Positions 53,351 to 63,154 of a stretch of 64,000 nt of DNA are shown piece by piece. Made by a program: the position numbers and the translations under genes. The notes beneath the pieces are model-generated. The model searched no databases. It was not told the origin of the DNA and was given only the letters and a program-made list of their open reading frames with translations. How positions within the stretch are numbered: position 1 is the first letter of the stretch; each line of letters starts with the position of its first letter. The stretch covers positions 4,030,001 through 4,094,000 of the forward strand of contig JAUCEF010000016.1 in assembly GCA_033558025.1 (NCBI GenBank), in the 5' to 3' direction. Source of the DNA: Phytophthora sp. 'mugwort' (taxonomy: Eukaryota; Oomycota; Peronosporomycetes; Peronosporales; Peronosporaceae).

Positions 53351-54788
53351 CGAAGGGTCTTATATCTCAGTGGAGTCCACTTCATCATGGCAGCGACCAG
53401 AAACCAGTCACGTCGTGACTCACGCCGCTTGGCAGCCACGTGGTTTATCAAACAAATTTCGCCATCCCACACCAGTCAAGGCGTCACAGCGACTACCGTG
53501 ATGTCTTGTTTATTTACAGTCATTTGTAAATGGATTAGTAATATTATAAGGGTTTTTATACTAAATATAAACATATTAATTTTATCCCCAGAATCATCGA
53601 ATGTTAAACTTTAGGGGTAGGTAGTACAATTGGTTTCCTCCGCTTAGTAATATTAATTATATTCGCTGCATTTCCTTGCAATAGCTTAAAGATATTACTA
53701 AATAGAAATCGGTTTCAATGTGTAAGTAAAAATATCACAAAAAATTAGTGATAACTACCATAGACTGTGCAAACTCTCCTTCATGTACTCGGTTTCCTGA
53801 CGCTTGTGGTGGAGTATCAGCTGCCTTGGGCCCGTTCGTTGCTTGTTCGTGTACGCAAAGGGCTCATAACGAAAGATCCCGTAGAGAAAAAGCCTCTCCT
53901 GGTAAGCCGTGGATGAGCAGCGTTCCAGCCAGACGCGTGCAAGCAACGTGATCGTAGGAAAAATGTGTTCACCGGTGTCTACGAACCACTGTCTCACACT
54001 TATGTACTGATATAGGGCGCTACATTCCACACATGATTGCCATTAGCGTGCGCCATGGACAGTTTGCTCAGACATGCGTTGTGATCTTCGGTTTTCGGAA
54101 ACTGCTGCTTCGCAACCTCAGCCCACTTCCCACGAAGGTCTAGCCACCTATACACCAATGCATCAGCTTTCTTGTGCAATGCGGACTCTGGTAATCGCTG
54201 CTCAGTCTGTTCAGACACCTCCTCGCCGCACAAAAGTTTCATCTCACCTTCAGACACATTTAAAACTTCGCAGGAGGGAGAGTTATACGCGGGGACTGGG
54301 CTGTCTGCGTTCCATTTGGCTTGTTTGTGCCATACTTCCGTTTGTACAACTCACGATGCTCCATGTACAGTAGCGTCATCGTGTCTTTCATAAATTTGTC
54401 CGTATGCCCTTCAGTGAAGTCTGGAATACGAAGGTCTTGGCAGATCATTTTGTACGCGGGTCAAGCAACAGTGCCGTCCCATCTGCATCGACGGTTTAGG
54501 GAGTCCGGAAGCAGCAATCTGGTGGAGAATGCGTTTGATACAGCGCTGCCCTAAGTCAGAAATCATGTCGAGCTTGAGCTTTATGCGCAGAAAGTTTCTC
54601 TCGTTTGTATCTTCATCTCTGCGCGGGTCGAGTTGGTACGTTGAAAATTTGTAGGCGTTCATGCGAGCCGAGGCAACACGAAGCAGGTCATACATTGTCG
54701 ACGAAAGCCTGTTAGCCGCTTGAGTCTCCACCAAAGCAAGTTCTGACACGCGATGCGTAATCGCTTCCACCTCGATTATCAGTTCCCA

Positions 54789-54840
54789 TTCTGCTGTAGA
54801 TATACCTGTGGACACCTCCACAGGTATCTCTACAGCAGAA
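54789..54840. repeat. 52-bp near-perfect palindrome
   Basis: Two 24-bp arms (outer part TTCTGCTGTAGA, inner part ACCTGTGGA) flank a 4-bp spacer CACC. I count one mismatch between the arms. It lies inside the hAT remnant, at the upstream edge of the 54411-54821 open frame. It could form a cruciform or hairpin. Confidence 0.85.
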
Positions 54841-55608
54841 GTTTGTCGTTCTTTGCATCCTTAACACTATGAAAATACCATCGATGCGTCGTAATTAATA
54901 CGGAACAATTTCATAACAGACGCCACTCTCACGTCTACGTCGATTAGCCCACCAAGCACTGGCAGGATGCGCAACATCTGGCCCTACTTCAACTTGTGAC
55001 CTCGCTGGGTGGCCTTGGGGTTGGAGAAGTAGTTGTTCAAATGCCACATCTTACGGATCAACGCAGAGCCTTCGCGAAATCCACCACCTTCTGTCACAAC
55101 CACGCGGACTTATTCTTCACTTTGGTGAGCGAATCCTCGACAGTTCTAGTCTCTGTATTCTCCTTGAGACTTACGCCAAATTTAATTCATAAATTTAGGC
55201 AATGCATCGCGCAATCCGTCTGCAGAGTAGTGCCAAAGAGGAGAGACACTTTACGGACTGCGGGAGCAGTGTCTGAAATGAAATATTTTGCTGTCGTCTC
55301 CACATCCAAGCCAAAAAGGGACTGCAACCTGAAACTGATCAGCTCCACCACATCCTTCGAATCATGTCCATCGCTCTTTGTCACGGCCAGCAACGCTAGA
55401 TACACAAACATCCAGTTGTGGTTCGATGAACACGACTGAGATTCCGCCGATATTGTTCTTTAAGGAATTTGTCCATGAGTCATGCATAACATTCAAAAAG
55501 CGCATGTTGTACAACAACTGATACTCGCTCTGAAACAACTCGCTCGTGCTCTTCAAAAAAGCTTTTGTAGCTCACATCCAGAAAGTCGTTGTAAGTTTTG
55601 GCTGATGC

Positions 55609-55622
55609 GGGGGGGGGGGGGG
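55609..55622. repeat. Run of 14 G
   Basis: An uninterrupted G run on the plus strand (C on the coding strand of the hAT remnant) coincides with a change of frame in the transposase. Such runs are prone to slippage and sequencing error. Confidence 0.8.
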
Positions 55623-56942
55623 TAGCACAACGATCACCAGACAAACCTCGAAAGAATTTGAGAAAGGCAGATGTTTGAAAAGATATATTGAACGCCAAGC
55701 CTAGCACAGAAAATAGCACAGTTAGTTACTAAAATAGTGAAATAATGCACAGCTCGTTTCGTACCATCTTCAATCAATCACTATGATACAAGTCCAGCCT
55801 TCTGCTCTATAGTCAACACGGAAAAAGGCTTGTGGCGCTTGCCTTAATGCTCGTCGGTCTTCCTGGTTCAGGTCGCTTATTCTCCACGTTGTCATCTAGG
55901 TACTTCTGTGCCCTTTTGGTCCGGTCTTCTGCTCTTGTTCCTCAAGCTTGTGCTCGGGATGATTGCGTGTATGACTCTTTGCGTTGGAGCTGTTCTGGCA
56001 GATGTGGAGCGCCTTCTTCCACGGTTTTCTTTGAGCGCAGAGTGTGCAGATGTGCGTGTAGGTCTTCCCGTGGTGAATCACCGAGACTTTGAGCAGGTGC
56101 ATTACCTCCCATATTTTGTCGCGTGATCCGGGGCGTTTAAAATGCTTGACAGAGTCCGGTATATCGGGAGTTCGAGGACCCTCTCTAGCGATAGAAGGGC
56201 TCGGATCACTGCAAAGGTCGGCCAGGTCAACTTCAGTGGCTTGGCTGGATAGGGAGATTCCTTGGCTGCTTACGGGTGAAGTCAATACGGCCGGTTCGTC
56301 TTCGTTCTTCTAAGCGCGGACGCATTCTGTGCTACAAAACCTGCGAGCATGCGTCAGCACTATCACGTTGGACAGCACAAATGAGGTTGAGAAAGAGCTT
56401 GGTAAGGTCTTACAGCTTGCTCAGGTCCTCGCCGCCGCAGAGCTCGTTGCCGCAGACATGAATGAATTAGGCGATTGCAAATGCAGCAAGGAGCGATTTC
56501 GGACACGCCGATCAAAAAGCAGCCAGCTTTGGATCATTTCATCGTCTCCATCTTGCTCACTACCTGGAAAATCGCGGAGTGAGGGGAGGAGAAGGCTTCG
56601 CTGCTACCCATTTAGAGGATCGCTGCAGCTGATCGCGGCCTTCCAAAATCCATCTCTCCCTCGAAAATACTATTAACAGACCACTAGTAATAACCGCTAC
56701 ACTTGAAAATTTAAAAGTACTGTTGATACGATTACTATTATATTATTACTTCATAGTACTGTTTCAGCTCTTACTACCAATCCCTTGCGCATAGGACAGC
56801 GAGAAAAACACGGACGGTGTTGTTCTCGCTGTCTCCACCTCCCGCTCATTGGCCACCTTCCGCTCTCATTATGCGCCAATCCGCGCGCGCATCGCGTCGC
56901 CGCGTGGCGTCTCTTTCTTCGTTCTCGCTTCAAACCCGAGCA

Positions 56943-56957
56943 GCTCATTTTACAGTT
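56943..56957 (+). promoter_or_regulatory. Candidate oomycete initiator (Inr/FPR) of HERPUD-like gene
   Basis: GCTCATTTTACAGTT, six bases before the ATG at 56964, matches the oomycete core promoter consensus GCTCATTYYNCAWTTT at nearly every position. It argues for a very short 5' UTR and against the upstream start at 56817. No transcript evidence is available here. Confidence 0.55.
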
Positions 56958-56963
56958 GCTGCC

Positions 56964-58247
56964 ATGGACGCCGCTTCCGACTCTTCGACGCACGTGAGCC
57001 TCGTGGTGCGCAACGTGTACGCGCCTTCGCAATCGCTGGCGTTAACCGCCGACCCGAAGACACTCGTGGGCGAGCTCAAGCGCCGCCTCAGCATCGAGTT
57101 CCCGTCAGCACCGGCCGTCTCCGCCCAGAAACTCATCTTCGGAGGCAAAATCTGCGGCGACGACGAGCTCTTAGAGCAGGTCCTGGCTCAAGTGCAGAGT
57201 AGCCATCGCAAGGACGGCGACAGTAGTGAAGAGCCAGTGGTTCTTCACTTACTGGTGAGCGCAGGCCGGAAGAGCGCTGCGGTCGCGCTGCCGCAGCGAC
57301 ACGAGGCGGAGGCCGCCGAGGCCCAGGACTCGCCCAGACCCAGCAGCGACGCGGCCACACAGCCCCGGAGCTTTAATGCGCAGCCGACAACAGTTGAAGC
57401 GACGGCTGCGCAGCCGCAGTTCATCTTCGGCCAGGCGCCGGCCATGACGCAGCAGCAGCAGAACCTGTACAGACAGAGTGTGCTCATGCAGCAGCAGGCC
57501 ATGGTGCTGCAGCAGATCCAGTATCTCCAGTTCATGCTCATGCAGCAGCGTCAGCAGGAATCGACGCCGGCGCCCGGCGCCCAGCATCAGCAGAACCCAT
57601 TCGGCGGCCACTTCGTTGCGCCTTATGGCAACTTTTACGGCATGATGCAGCCCCAGATGTTCCACGCGCAGGCACGGCCGAATGTGGCAGCGCAGACACC
57701 TGCTGTGACCCCGGCGCCCACTCAAGCGCAGCCGCCAGTTGCTGCTGATGTGCCTGCTGAGCCGCAGGACCGCTCGATGCTCGTGGAGATGGCACGCGAA
57801 GTGTTTCCGCTGCTGGACCCCCGTATGGCGCTCAAGATGGCGTTCATGTTGTTCATCATCGGACAGGACACACCCATTGACCGCATTCTCATGCTGGGAC
57901 TGCTGTCGTTCATCTCGTACCTGCACATCACCGGCATTTTTGCGAAAATCTACGAGGTGTACAACCGCCGACGTAGTGCCAATGGAGACGCTGAAGTGAA
58001 CCCTCCTGCAGACACGAATGTTCCTGGAGCTGCAGCTGCTGCTGGTGCGGCTATCGCGAACCGCTACAGCATGTTGACGCGTATGCTGCGCATTTCGGCG
58101 GACCGCGGATTTGTGCAAGACGTCAAGTACTTTGTAGTGGGCTTGCTGCTGTCGCTGGTACCGGCCTGGCAACCGCAGCCCATTCAAGGCGCCGTACCCA
58201 TGGCCGAGAACGCTATGCCGGATGACGTACCTCTCCAGGGAATTTAA
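56964..58247 (+). CDS. HERPUD-like ubiquitin-domain ER membrane protein, 427 aa
   Basis: I start at ATG 56964, just after an initiator-like element; an in-frame longer start at 56817 adds a basic leader. Residues about 9-85 form a ubiquitin-like domain (VSLVVRNVYAPSQSLALTA, VGELKRRLSIEFP, QKLIFGGKICGDDELL). A Gln/Ala/Pro-rich middle section follows, with runs such as MQQQAMVLQQIQYLQF. Two close hydrophobic helices near residues 288-335 (ALKMAFMLFIIGQ and ILMLGLLSFISYLHITGIFA) form a hairpin-like membrane anchor. A further hydrophobic segment (VKYFVVGLLLSLVPAW) lies near the C terminus. This order matches HERPUD1/2, which organise the Hrd1 complex in ER-associated degradation. Intronless and GC-rich. 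Confidence 0.8.
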   Translation: MDAASDSSTHVSLVVRNVYAPSQSLALTADPKTLVGELKRRLSIEFPSAPAVSAQKLIFGGKICGDDELLEQVLAQVQSSHRKDGDSSEEPVVLHLLVSAGRKSAAVALPQRHEAEAAEAQDSPRPSSDAATQPRSFNAQPTTVEATAAQPQFIFGQAPAMTQQQQNLYRQSVLMQQQAMVLQQIQYLQFMLMQQRQQESTPAPGAQHQQNPFGGHFVAPYGNFYGMMQPQMFHAQARPNVAAQTPAVTPAPTQAQPPVAADVPAEPQDRSMLVEMAREVFPLLDPRMALKMAFMLFIIGQDTPIDRILMLGLLSFISYLHITGIFAKIYEVYNRRRSANGDAEVNPPADTNVPGAAAAAGAAIANRYSMLTRMLRISADRGFVQDVKYFVVGLLLSLVPAWQPQPIQGAVPMAENAMPDDVPLQGI

Positions 58248-58440
58248 TTATGGATGTGATTTTGAAGCTGCAATAAGTGCGAAAAGCTTAGTGTAAAGTA
58301 TTGGGGATGGGCGGTGATGACCGCTAGAAAGGAGACAGGAAAGATGGAGGTACAAGGGTAAGAATGAATAAGGCAGGTGCTATCTCACTTTGATGTTTGG
58401 TTTAGTATGGTAGTGCAGTTCAGGTTAATGGCTATTGACA

Positions 58441-59268
58441 CTACGTCGAGCCGAGTGGGGCCTTCTTGGAGCGCGAGAAGCTTCGTTTAATGGCATCGAA
58501 CAGCTTCTCCTTTGGTCGACTTAGCCGTCGCTGTCGCGCGTCCTTGACAGGGCTCGCCAGCTTGGGTACTTCTTGTTCGTGTTCTTGTTGCTGTGCAGAG
58601 ATGACGGCAGCTTTGGTCACACTAACGGAGGCGGTGACATCATCCGTGACTGGGTCGATGACTGACCGGTGCTTCGGCTGGACAGCGACGCGGGTGATTA
58701 CTGTGGGTCTTTTAACTGGAAGCTCGCAGCACCTATTAAGACCATTGTCCAGTTCTACCGCCACGGAAAGTCGTCGCCGCGGTGTCGATTTGCGAACTGG
58801 ACTGGGGGTTCTCTGGATATTGCTACTTTCGAGCTGCTGGGTCTTCGTCACTTCGACCTCGGACGTTTCTGGATAAAGCTCTTCTTTGCTCACGTGGTGC
58901 TCTTCAATCCGATGCAAAGCTTCCTCTGTTTGGTTCTCGTCGTTATCTGCTTGCGATTCTGGGCTCGTCTTGAGCTCAGCAGGTTGTAAGGAATCTTCTA
59001 GCTGCTGTGTGAACTCAATACACAACGGCGCTGGAGTATGCGTCGCGAGAAAGATGCTCTTGATGGCGGCTTCTGACGCTGTAAGAGCATGTGTCTGTAA
59101 GTTGGAGCAGCAGTTTAAGTTGCTGCAGTCTTCACGTGGACAGCCTACAGTTAACATGACAAAGTACGCCCGCACGAGTTGTCGAGCGTACGCATAGTCG
59201 GTTGTTGATGCTACCGCCATGGACGCATCAAGCGAGCGAGACTCGTTGTCGATTTGGACTTGGTCCAT
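58441..59268 (-). CDS. AZUL zinc-domain protein, 275 aa
   Basis: I start at ATG 59268; a GTG at 59355 would add 29 residues. Residues about 25-80 carry YARQLVRAYFVMLTVGCPRE, DCSNLNCCSN and EAAIKSIFLATHTPAPLC. The spacing of Cys (GC-x4-C-x4-C, then C and a final LC) is that of AZUL, the amino-terminal zinc finger of UBE3A that binds proteasome subunit Rpn10/PSMD4. No HECT domain follows: the rest is acidic, then a Ser/Arg/Lys-rich disordered tail (SPVRKSTPRRRLSVAVE; FDAIKRSFSRSKKAP). The protein may therefore tether something to the proteasome without being a ligase (inference). It converges on the HERPUD-like gene with about 190 bp between stops. Confidence 0.75.
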   Translation of the reverse strand: MDQVQIDNESRSLDASMAVASTTDYAYARQLVRAYFVMLTVGCPREDCSNLNCCSNLQTHALTASEAAIKSIFLATHTPAPLCIEFTQQLEDSLQPAELKTSPESQADNDENQTEEALHRIEEHHVSKEELYPETSEVEVTKTQQLESSNIQRTPSPVRKSTPRRRLSVAVELDNGLNRCCELPVKRPTVITRVAVQPKHRSVIDPVTDDVTASVSVTKAAVISAQQQEHEQEVPKLASPVKDARQRRLSRPKEKLFDAIKRSFSRSKKAPLGST

Positions 59269-59437
59269 GTTTTGTGACGCAATGAGACTTAACAAGGCTG
59301 GGGGGAGGGTCGGAAGATGATCACAAGCAAATAGCCTCTTATTTTTACACTCCACCGCTGTTCATGCTAATCTTATCAACCTGAAGCGTTTACGGAGGCT
59401 TCCTAGCGACTACCTGTCCGTGCTGGACATCAAACGT

Positions 59438-60568
59438 TCACAGTTGGGGCTCAATGTGCAGCTGTTGCGCCACTTGTGCCCATTTGTCGAGCGTGGCCAA
59501 CGCCTTGCCTGACGAAAGCTGCTTCTTGGCCATCTCGTAGCCGCTTTTGATGCTGTCGGCCAGACCGTACACGTACAGGCCGGCGCCAGCGTTGTAGGCG
59601 ATTGTATACCCCACGGGGCATTCACTATTGACACCACCGGAGAACACTTTACGCAGGATGGCGGCATTCTCCGTGGCGTCTCCTCCCTTGAGCTGTTCGA
59701 GCGTCACCACCGGCACGTTCACATCCTCTGGTCGCAATTCGTAGCGGCGGAACGGCGTCTCAGCGCCCTGGCGGACTTCTACGACGTCGGCCGGACCCAT
59801 TGAGTTAAGCTCGTCAAGCCCAGCACAGTGCACAACGAGTCCGTGCTCTACGCCTAGAGCCAGCAGCACCTCACCGAACACATCGAGCAGCTTGGGGGTG
59901 TACACGCCGATAACCACCCGCTTGCATCCCGCCGGGTTCAACAGCGGGCCTAGGATATTAAACACGCTGCGAATGCCAATGGCCGTGCGCACGGGTGCCA
60001 CATAGCGCATAGCCGGGTGGAAGTGCGGCGCGAACATAAAGGCAATCTGCGCCTCCTCAAGGCACAGGCCCACCTGTTCGGGCTTGAGCATTGGCACGCC
60101 TAACTCCTCCAGCACGTCGGCTGAGCCAGAGCGGCTAGATACGGATCGGTTGCCGTGCTTGGCCACCAGGGCGCCACACGAGGCGGCTAGCACCGCCGCG
60201 GCCGTGCTCAGGTTGACGGTATTGGCGCCGTCGCCTCCCGTGCCCACAATATCGAGCGTCGGACGTCCGGACTGCGTCAAGTGCACAATAAAAGTCAGTC
60301 AATGCAGCGCGAACCGATAGAGCGCTTCAAAGACAGCAAGACGCACCGAAACGTGTACGGCGATGGCCTCGGAGCGCATGTGCTTGGCGAAGGCCGCGAG
60401 CTCAGCGGCGCTCTCGCCCTTGGCAGCAAGCAGCGCCAACAGCACGCCCACGGCCACGGGATTCTCGGTCGCCTTCTCAGACGCGATCTGCTGCACGGCG
60501 AAGGTGGCTTCGGCGTCCGTCAGGTCTTCGCGGCGCGTCAGCTTGGCCAGCAACGCGCTCAGCTCCAT
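59438..60568 (-). CDS. trpD: Anthranilate phosphoribosyltransferase (TrpD), 351 aa
   Basis: Exon 1 (60568-60347) and exon 2 (60271-59438) join in phase. The enzyme transfers phosphoribosyl from PRPP to anthranilate, the second step from chorismate to tryptophan. Motifs: LDIVGTGGDGANTVNLSTAA (PRPP/diphosphate-binding glycine loop), VAKHGNRSVSSRSGSADVLE, IAFMFAPHFHPAMRYVAPVR, FNILGPLLNPA and VVHCAGLDELN. Length agrees with bacterial and plant TrpD (about 340-350). Three possible donors (GTGCGT, GTTTCG, GTACAC) all leave phase 0. I chose GTGCGT because it fits the donor pattern of other genes here and gives the usual spacing before LDIVG. In many fungi this step is a separate gene too; no fusion is seen. 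Confidence 0.93.
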
Positions 60569-60591
60569 TGTGTTGCTGTCTGTTGGGGCTG

Positions 60592-60607
60592 CAATTCAGA
60601 AATGGCA
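60592..60607 (-). promoter_or_regulatory. Candidate initiator of trpD
   Basis: On the minus strand GCCATTTCTGAATTGC lies about 25 bp before the start codon and partly fits the oomycete initiator pattern (CATTYY followed by AWTT). Weak evidence. Confidence 0.3.
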
Positions 60608-60608
60608 C

Positions 60609-61226
60609 TGACGTGTTCAACCAACTACAGCACAACCACAGGAACTTTCGGCCCGAATAATCCTCCGTTAAGTACGCTTTTTGTGGTGGTCGTCGGACTG
60701 ATCAACATTGCACTGTCTCCAACATTTCAGGATATAAATTAGTACAGTATCACGAACTCACTTCAACTTTGCGCTTATTAACGATGTGGTTACAGAACTA
60801 GAAGTGGAAGACTGCACTTAACGGCGATGTTATCACGCTTTCCAACTGAAACAAACGACTTCAGTGGTTGGCGCAGCTTTTTTTTTTTTTTACTAGCGCA
60901 GATGCGTCCCTCGTTGCAATGCTCGTTGCATTTCGGGACAGGCAGTACGGCAAACAGCAGAAGTCAGCACCTCTGTCTAGTAATACTCCTGTCTTTTGTA
61001 TTATAAATACCTAATATTATAGTTTACATTGTACTAGTAGTACAAGTAGGATTCGTATGTATATTGACCACTACCGTACATGTAAGTATTGCAAACATAG
61101 TAGTCCTATTACTACTGCGTAGTACTACGTAGTAGTAGAAATAAATTACTAAAAAGTATTCGTTTTCAATATATTCAAAAGATGGTACCTTTACCGGTCG
61201 GTATACACAGACGGAAATTTATTACA
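60609..61226. other. Intergenic between trpD and mariner element
   Basis: About 620 bp, AT-rich, with a T run ending at about 60891 and a cluster of short GTAGTAC-like palindromic repeats at 61030-61140. No gene seen. Confidence 0.4.
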
Positions 61227-61460
61227 CAGCGGGTGCAGAAAGTCAGCACCCCCCTAAGCCGACCTCAGTTTTTTTAAGACTTTGTTGGCTGTACTCGTCG
61301 GATTGGAGTCCGGTTTGTTTTGCAGGATGCGGTACGCTCTTGCGCGTTCGCTTCTGCCCCTCTTTCCCGCTCTTTTCCAGTGGTTTGCATGCAGCGCGCA
61401 AATTGACAGAACTGGGGGCTACAGAAAGTCTGCACCCACCTCCAATTATACTAGTTAGTA
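61227..61460 (+). repeat. Left long TIR of mariner element
   Basis: Starts CAGCGGGTGCAGAAAGTC, contains GTACTCGTCGGATTGGAGT, and ends near TATACTAGTTAGTAT. Its partner is 62616-62850 in reverse. Confidence 0.78.
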
Positions 61461-61561
61461 TGGACCACTAAGTGCGCTTCCTTCATTTCCGGTTTAGCGC
61501 GCTGGCGATGGGGTGACTGTCCATGACTCATGTGCGGGATGAAGCAAGCTACTAACTGTGT

Positions 61562-62560
61562 GTGCTCTGTTTCAGGGGCAAAGAGTGCCCGCTTGAGCTG
61601 CGACGTCGCTGTGTCGCAAAGAGGGCTGCTGGGCTCAGCTACGGCAAGATCAGCAAGGAGTTAATGATGCCCTTACCAAGCGTAAAATCAATCATCAAGC
61701 GTCACAACGTGCGGGGTCATTCCGTAAGTGCTGAGCGCTCCGGCTGCCCTCAACTGACTGACGATCGCATGGATCGCAAGATCGTTCGCACTGTAGAGAA
61801 GAATCGCTTCGTTTCAGCAGCTCAATCTCCGCTACAGTATCTGCTGAAACGGGAACGGAGGTTAGCGAATCGACAATCAGGTCGCGCATCCGCGGCTCTG
61901 GTTTGCACGGCCTGTCGGCGAGAAAGAAGTCCTTCCTGTCAGCGGTGCACCGTCGAAAGCGCGTGTCATACGCCACCAAGTGGAAGAATATGGAAGTTGA
62001 GGATTGGGAAAACGTCCTCTTCTCCGACGAAGCATCCGTTGAGCTCGACGGCACCACCGGCAGGGTGTCCGTCTGGCGCCAGTCTAACGAGGCCTTCAGC
62101 GAGAAGTCCACTGTGCCCACCTTCAAGTCGAGCCGCAAGACACTCATGGTCGGGAGCTCGATATCGCAGAATGGGGTGGGCACCATGCACCTCTGCGACA
62201 GCTCCGTGAACGGGGCCTACTACCGCAGCATGTTGGCTGCTGAAATTCCTCTGACCCGTAAGCTTCTAAGCTGCCGACACCTACCCGTTTTGTTCAAGAT
62301 GGCGCCCCAGCTCATCGCGCCAAGGCCACAGCAGCGTATCTGAAGGAGCTGAAGCTCGACTGCATGGGTCACCCTCCTCAAAGCCCGGACTTAAACCCAT
62401 CGAAAATCTCTGGGGCATCATGAAGGCCGAGCTCCACAAGACTCCTGCAACAAACCTTGACGACCTCCGCGTGAAACTATCGACAATCTGTACAACATCC
62501 TCGTTGAAACCGTGCAGAAGGTGATTTACTCCATGCCCGCTAGGCTGGAAGTAGTTAGGG
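61562..62560 (+). pseudogene. Tc1/mariner transposase, frameshifted
   Basis: A helix-turn-helix N terminus (CPLELRRRCVAKRAAGLSYG, KISKELMMPLPSVKSIIKRH) is in one frame to about 61840. The catalytic part continues in another frame from about 61880 (LHGLSARKKSFLSAVHRRK, ENVLFSDEASVEL with the first Asp). A third frame near 62293 holds QDGAPAHRAKATAAYLKEL with the second Asp and then SPDLNP. A one-base loss near 62400 moves the glutamate motif (ENLWGIMKAELHKTP) to a further frame. The DD(34-ish)E plan is recognisable but no full-length protein can be made. Confidence 0.8.
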
Positions 62561-62615
62561 CGGCGACAGGAGCTTGCACTAGATGGTAGGTAAGCGTTCA
62601 GTTCGGTGATCGACA

Positions 62616-62850
62616 CGATACTAAAACTAGTATAATTGGGGTGGGTGCAAACTTTCTGTGGCCCCCGGTTCTGTCAATTTGCGCGCTGCATGTAAACCAC
62701 TGGAAAAGAGCGGGAAAGAGAGGCAGCAGCGAGCGCGCAAGAGCATACCGAATCCTGCAAAACAAACCGCACTCCAATCCGACGAGTACAGCAACACAGT
62801 ATCAAAAGCCTGAGGTCGGCTCAGGGGGTGCAGACTTTCTGCACCCGCTA
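62616..62850 (-). repeat. Right long TIR of mariner element
   Basis: On the minus strand it starts TAGCGGGTGCAGAAAGTC, contains GTACTCGTCGGATTGGAGT and ends TATACTAGTTTTAGTAT. It is a close match of the left arm with scattered substitutions. Confidence 0.78.
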
Positions 62851-63154
62851 TACAGTACGTCGTCGTCACCCAACCTTCATCACGTTTCTAGAGATTTCAC
62901 ATACGGGACCTCAAGTCGAAATGCTCAGGTCCTTACCGCAAATGCACCAATGGAGATAGGTCGACAACTGTTTTCATTTTAACTTTACCATTTCCCATCG
63001 AGCTGCTGACGCAGCGAGAGGCACCAGGTCTGCCAAAAGACTCGAGACTGTGCACCATCCCCTGACATCAGCAGCTACTGTACTACATACGTGCGCTTCA
63101 GGCGACGTACTCACTCCGCGCACTGTACTGCAACGCAGCAGTAGCACTAACAAC
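62851..63154. other. Intergenic 3' of annexin gene
   Basis: About 300 bp between the mariner element and the annexin stop codon. No gene recognised. Confidence 0.35.

Larger units (their letters stand above)
53755..56285 (-). pseudogene. hAT-family transposase, heavily decayed
   Basis: Minus-strand pieces in four or more frames follow the order of a hAT transposase. First is a BED-type zinc finger (56285-55896: ICTLCAQRKPWKKALHI with NAKSHTRNHPEH supplying the His pair). Next is VMHDSWTNSLKNNIGGISVVF (55500 region, first catalytic Asp), then KYFISDTAPAVRKVSLL (second Asp) and TDCAMHCLNL (Cys/His pair). After a helical middle part (54821-54411), the C-terminal dimerisation region reads YISVRQWFVDTGEHIFPTI then LLARVWLERCSSTAYQERLF (54030-53755). 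Frame changes and stops between the pieces, a 14-nt homopolymer at 55609 and a palindrome at 54789 show the copy is dead. I could not define TIRs or an 8-bp target duplication. Confidence 0.75.
53600..56720. mobile_element. hAT transposon remnant, boundaries approximate
   Basis: The span is set by the decayed hAT transposase plus AT-rich flanks at about 53600-53755 and 56640-56760 that look like element ends. No matching inverted repeats were found by eye, so either end may be off by 100-200 bp. Confidence 0.45.
61227..62850. mobile_element. Tc1/mariner transposon with long inverted repeats
   Basis: About 230-bp inverted repeats (61227-61460 and 62616-62850), roughly 90 percent alike by eye, flank a transposase remnant. 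The outer end reads AGCGGGTGCAGAAAGTC and the inner end repeats a similar CAGAAAGTCTGCACCC motif, so each TIR carries the motif twice. The element is about 1.62 kb. A TA target duplication could not be fixed with confidence because the outermost bases differ between ends. Confidence 0.8.

Noticed and set aside
57249..58187. 312-codon minus-strand frame opposite the HERPUD-like gene
   Set aside because: An antisense shadow; its residue composition (His, Leu and Arg runs) reflects Gln/Ala-rich codons on the other strand.
61020..61140. GTAGTAC-rich palindromic cluster as a MITE
   Set aside because: Short AT-rich self-complementary words occur here, but no paired termini or target duplication could be found.
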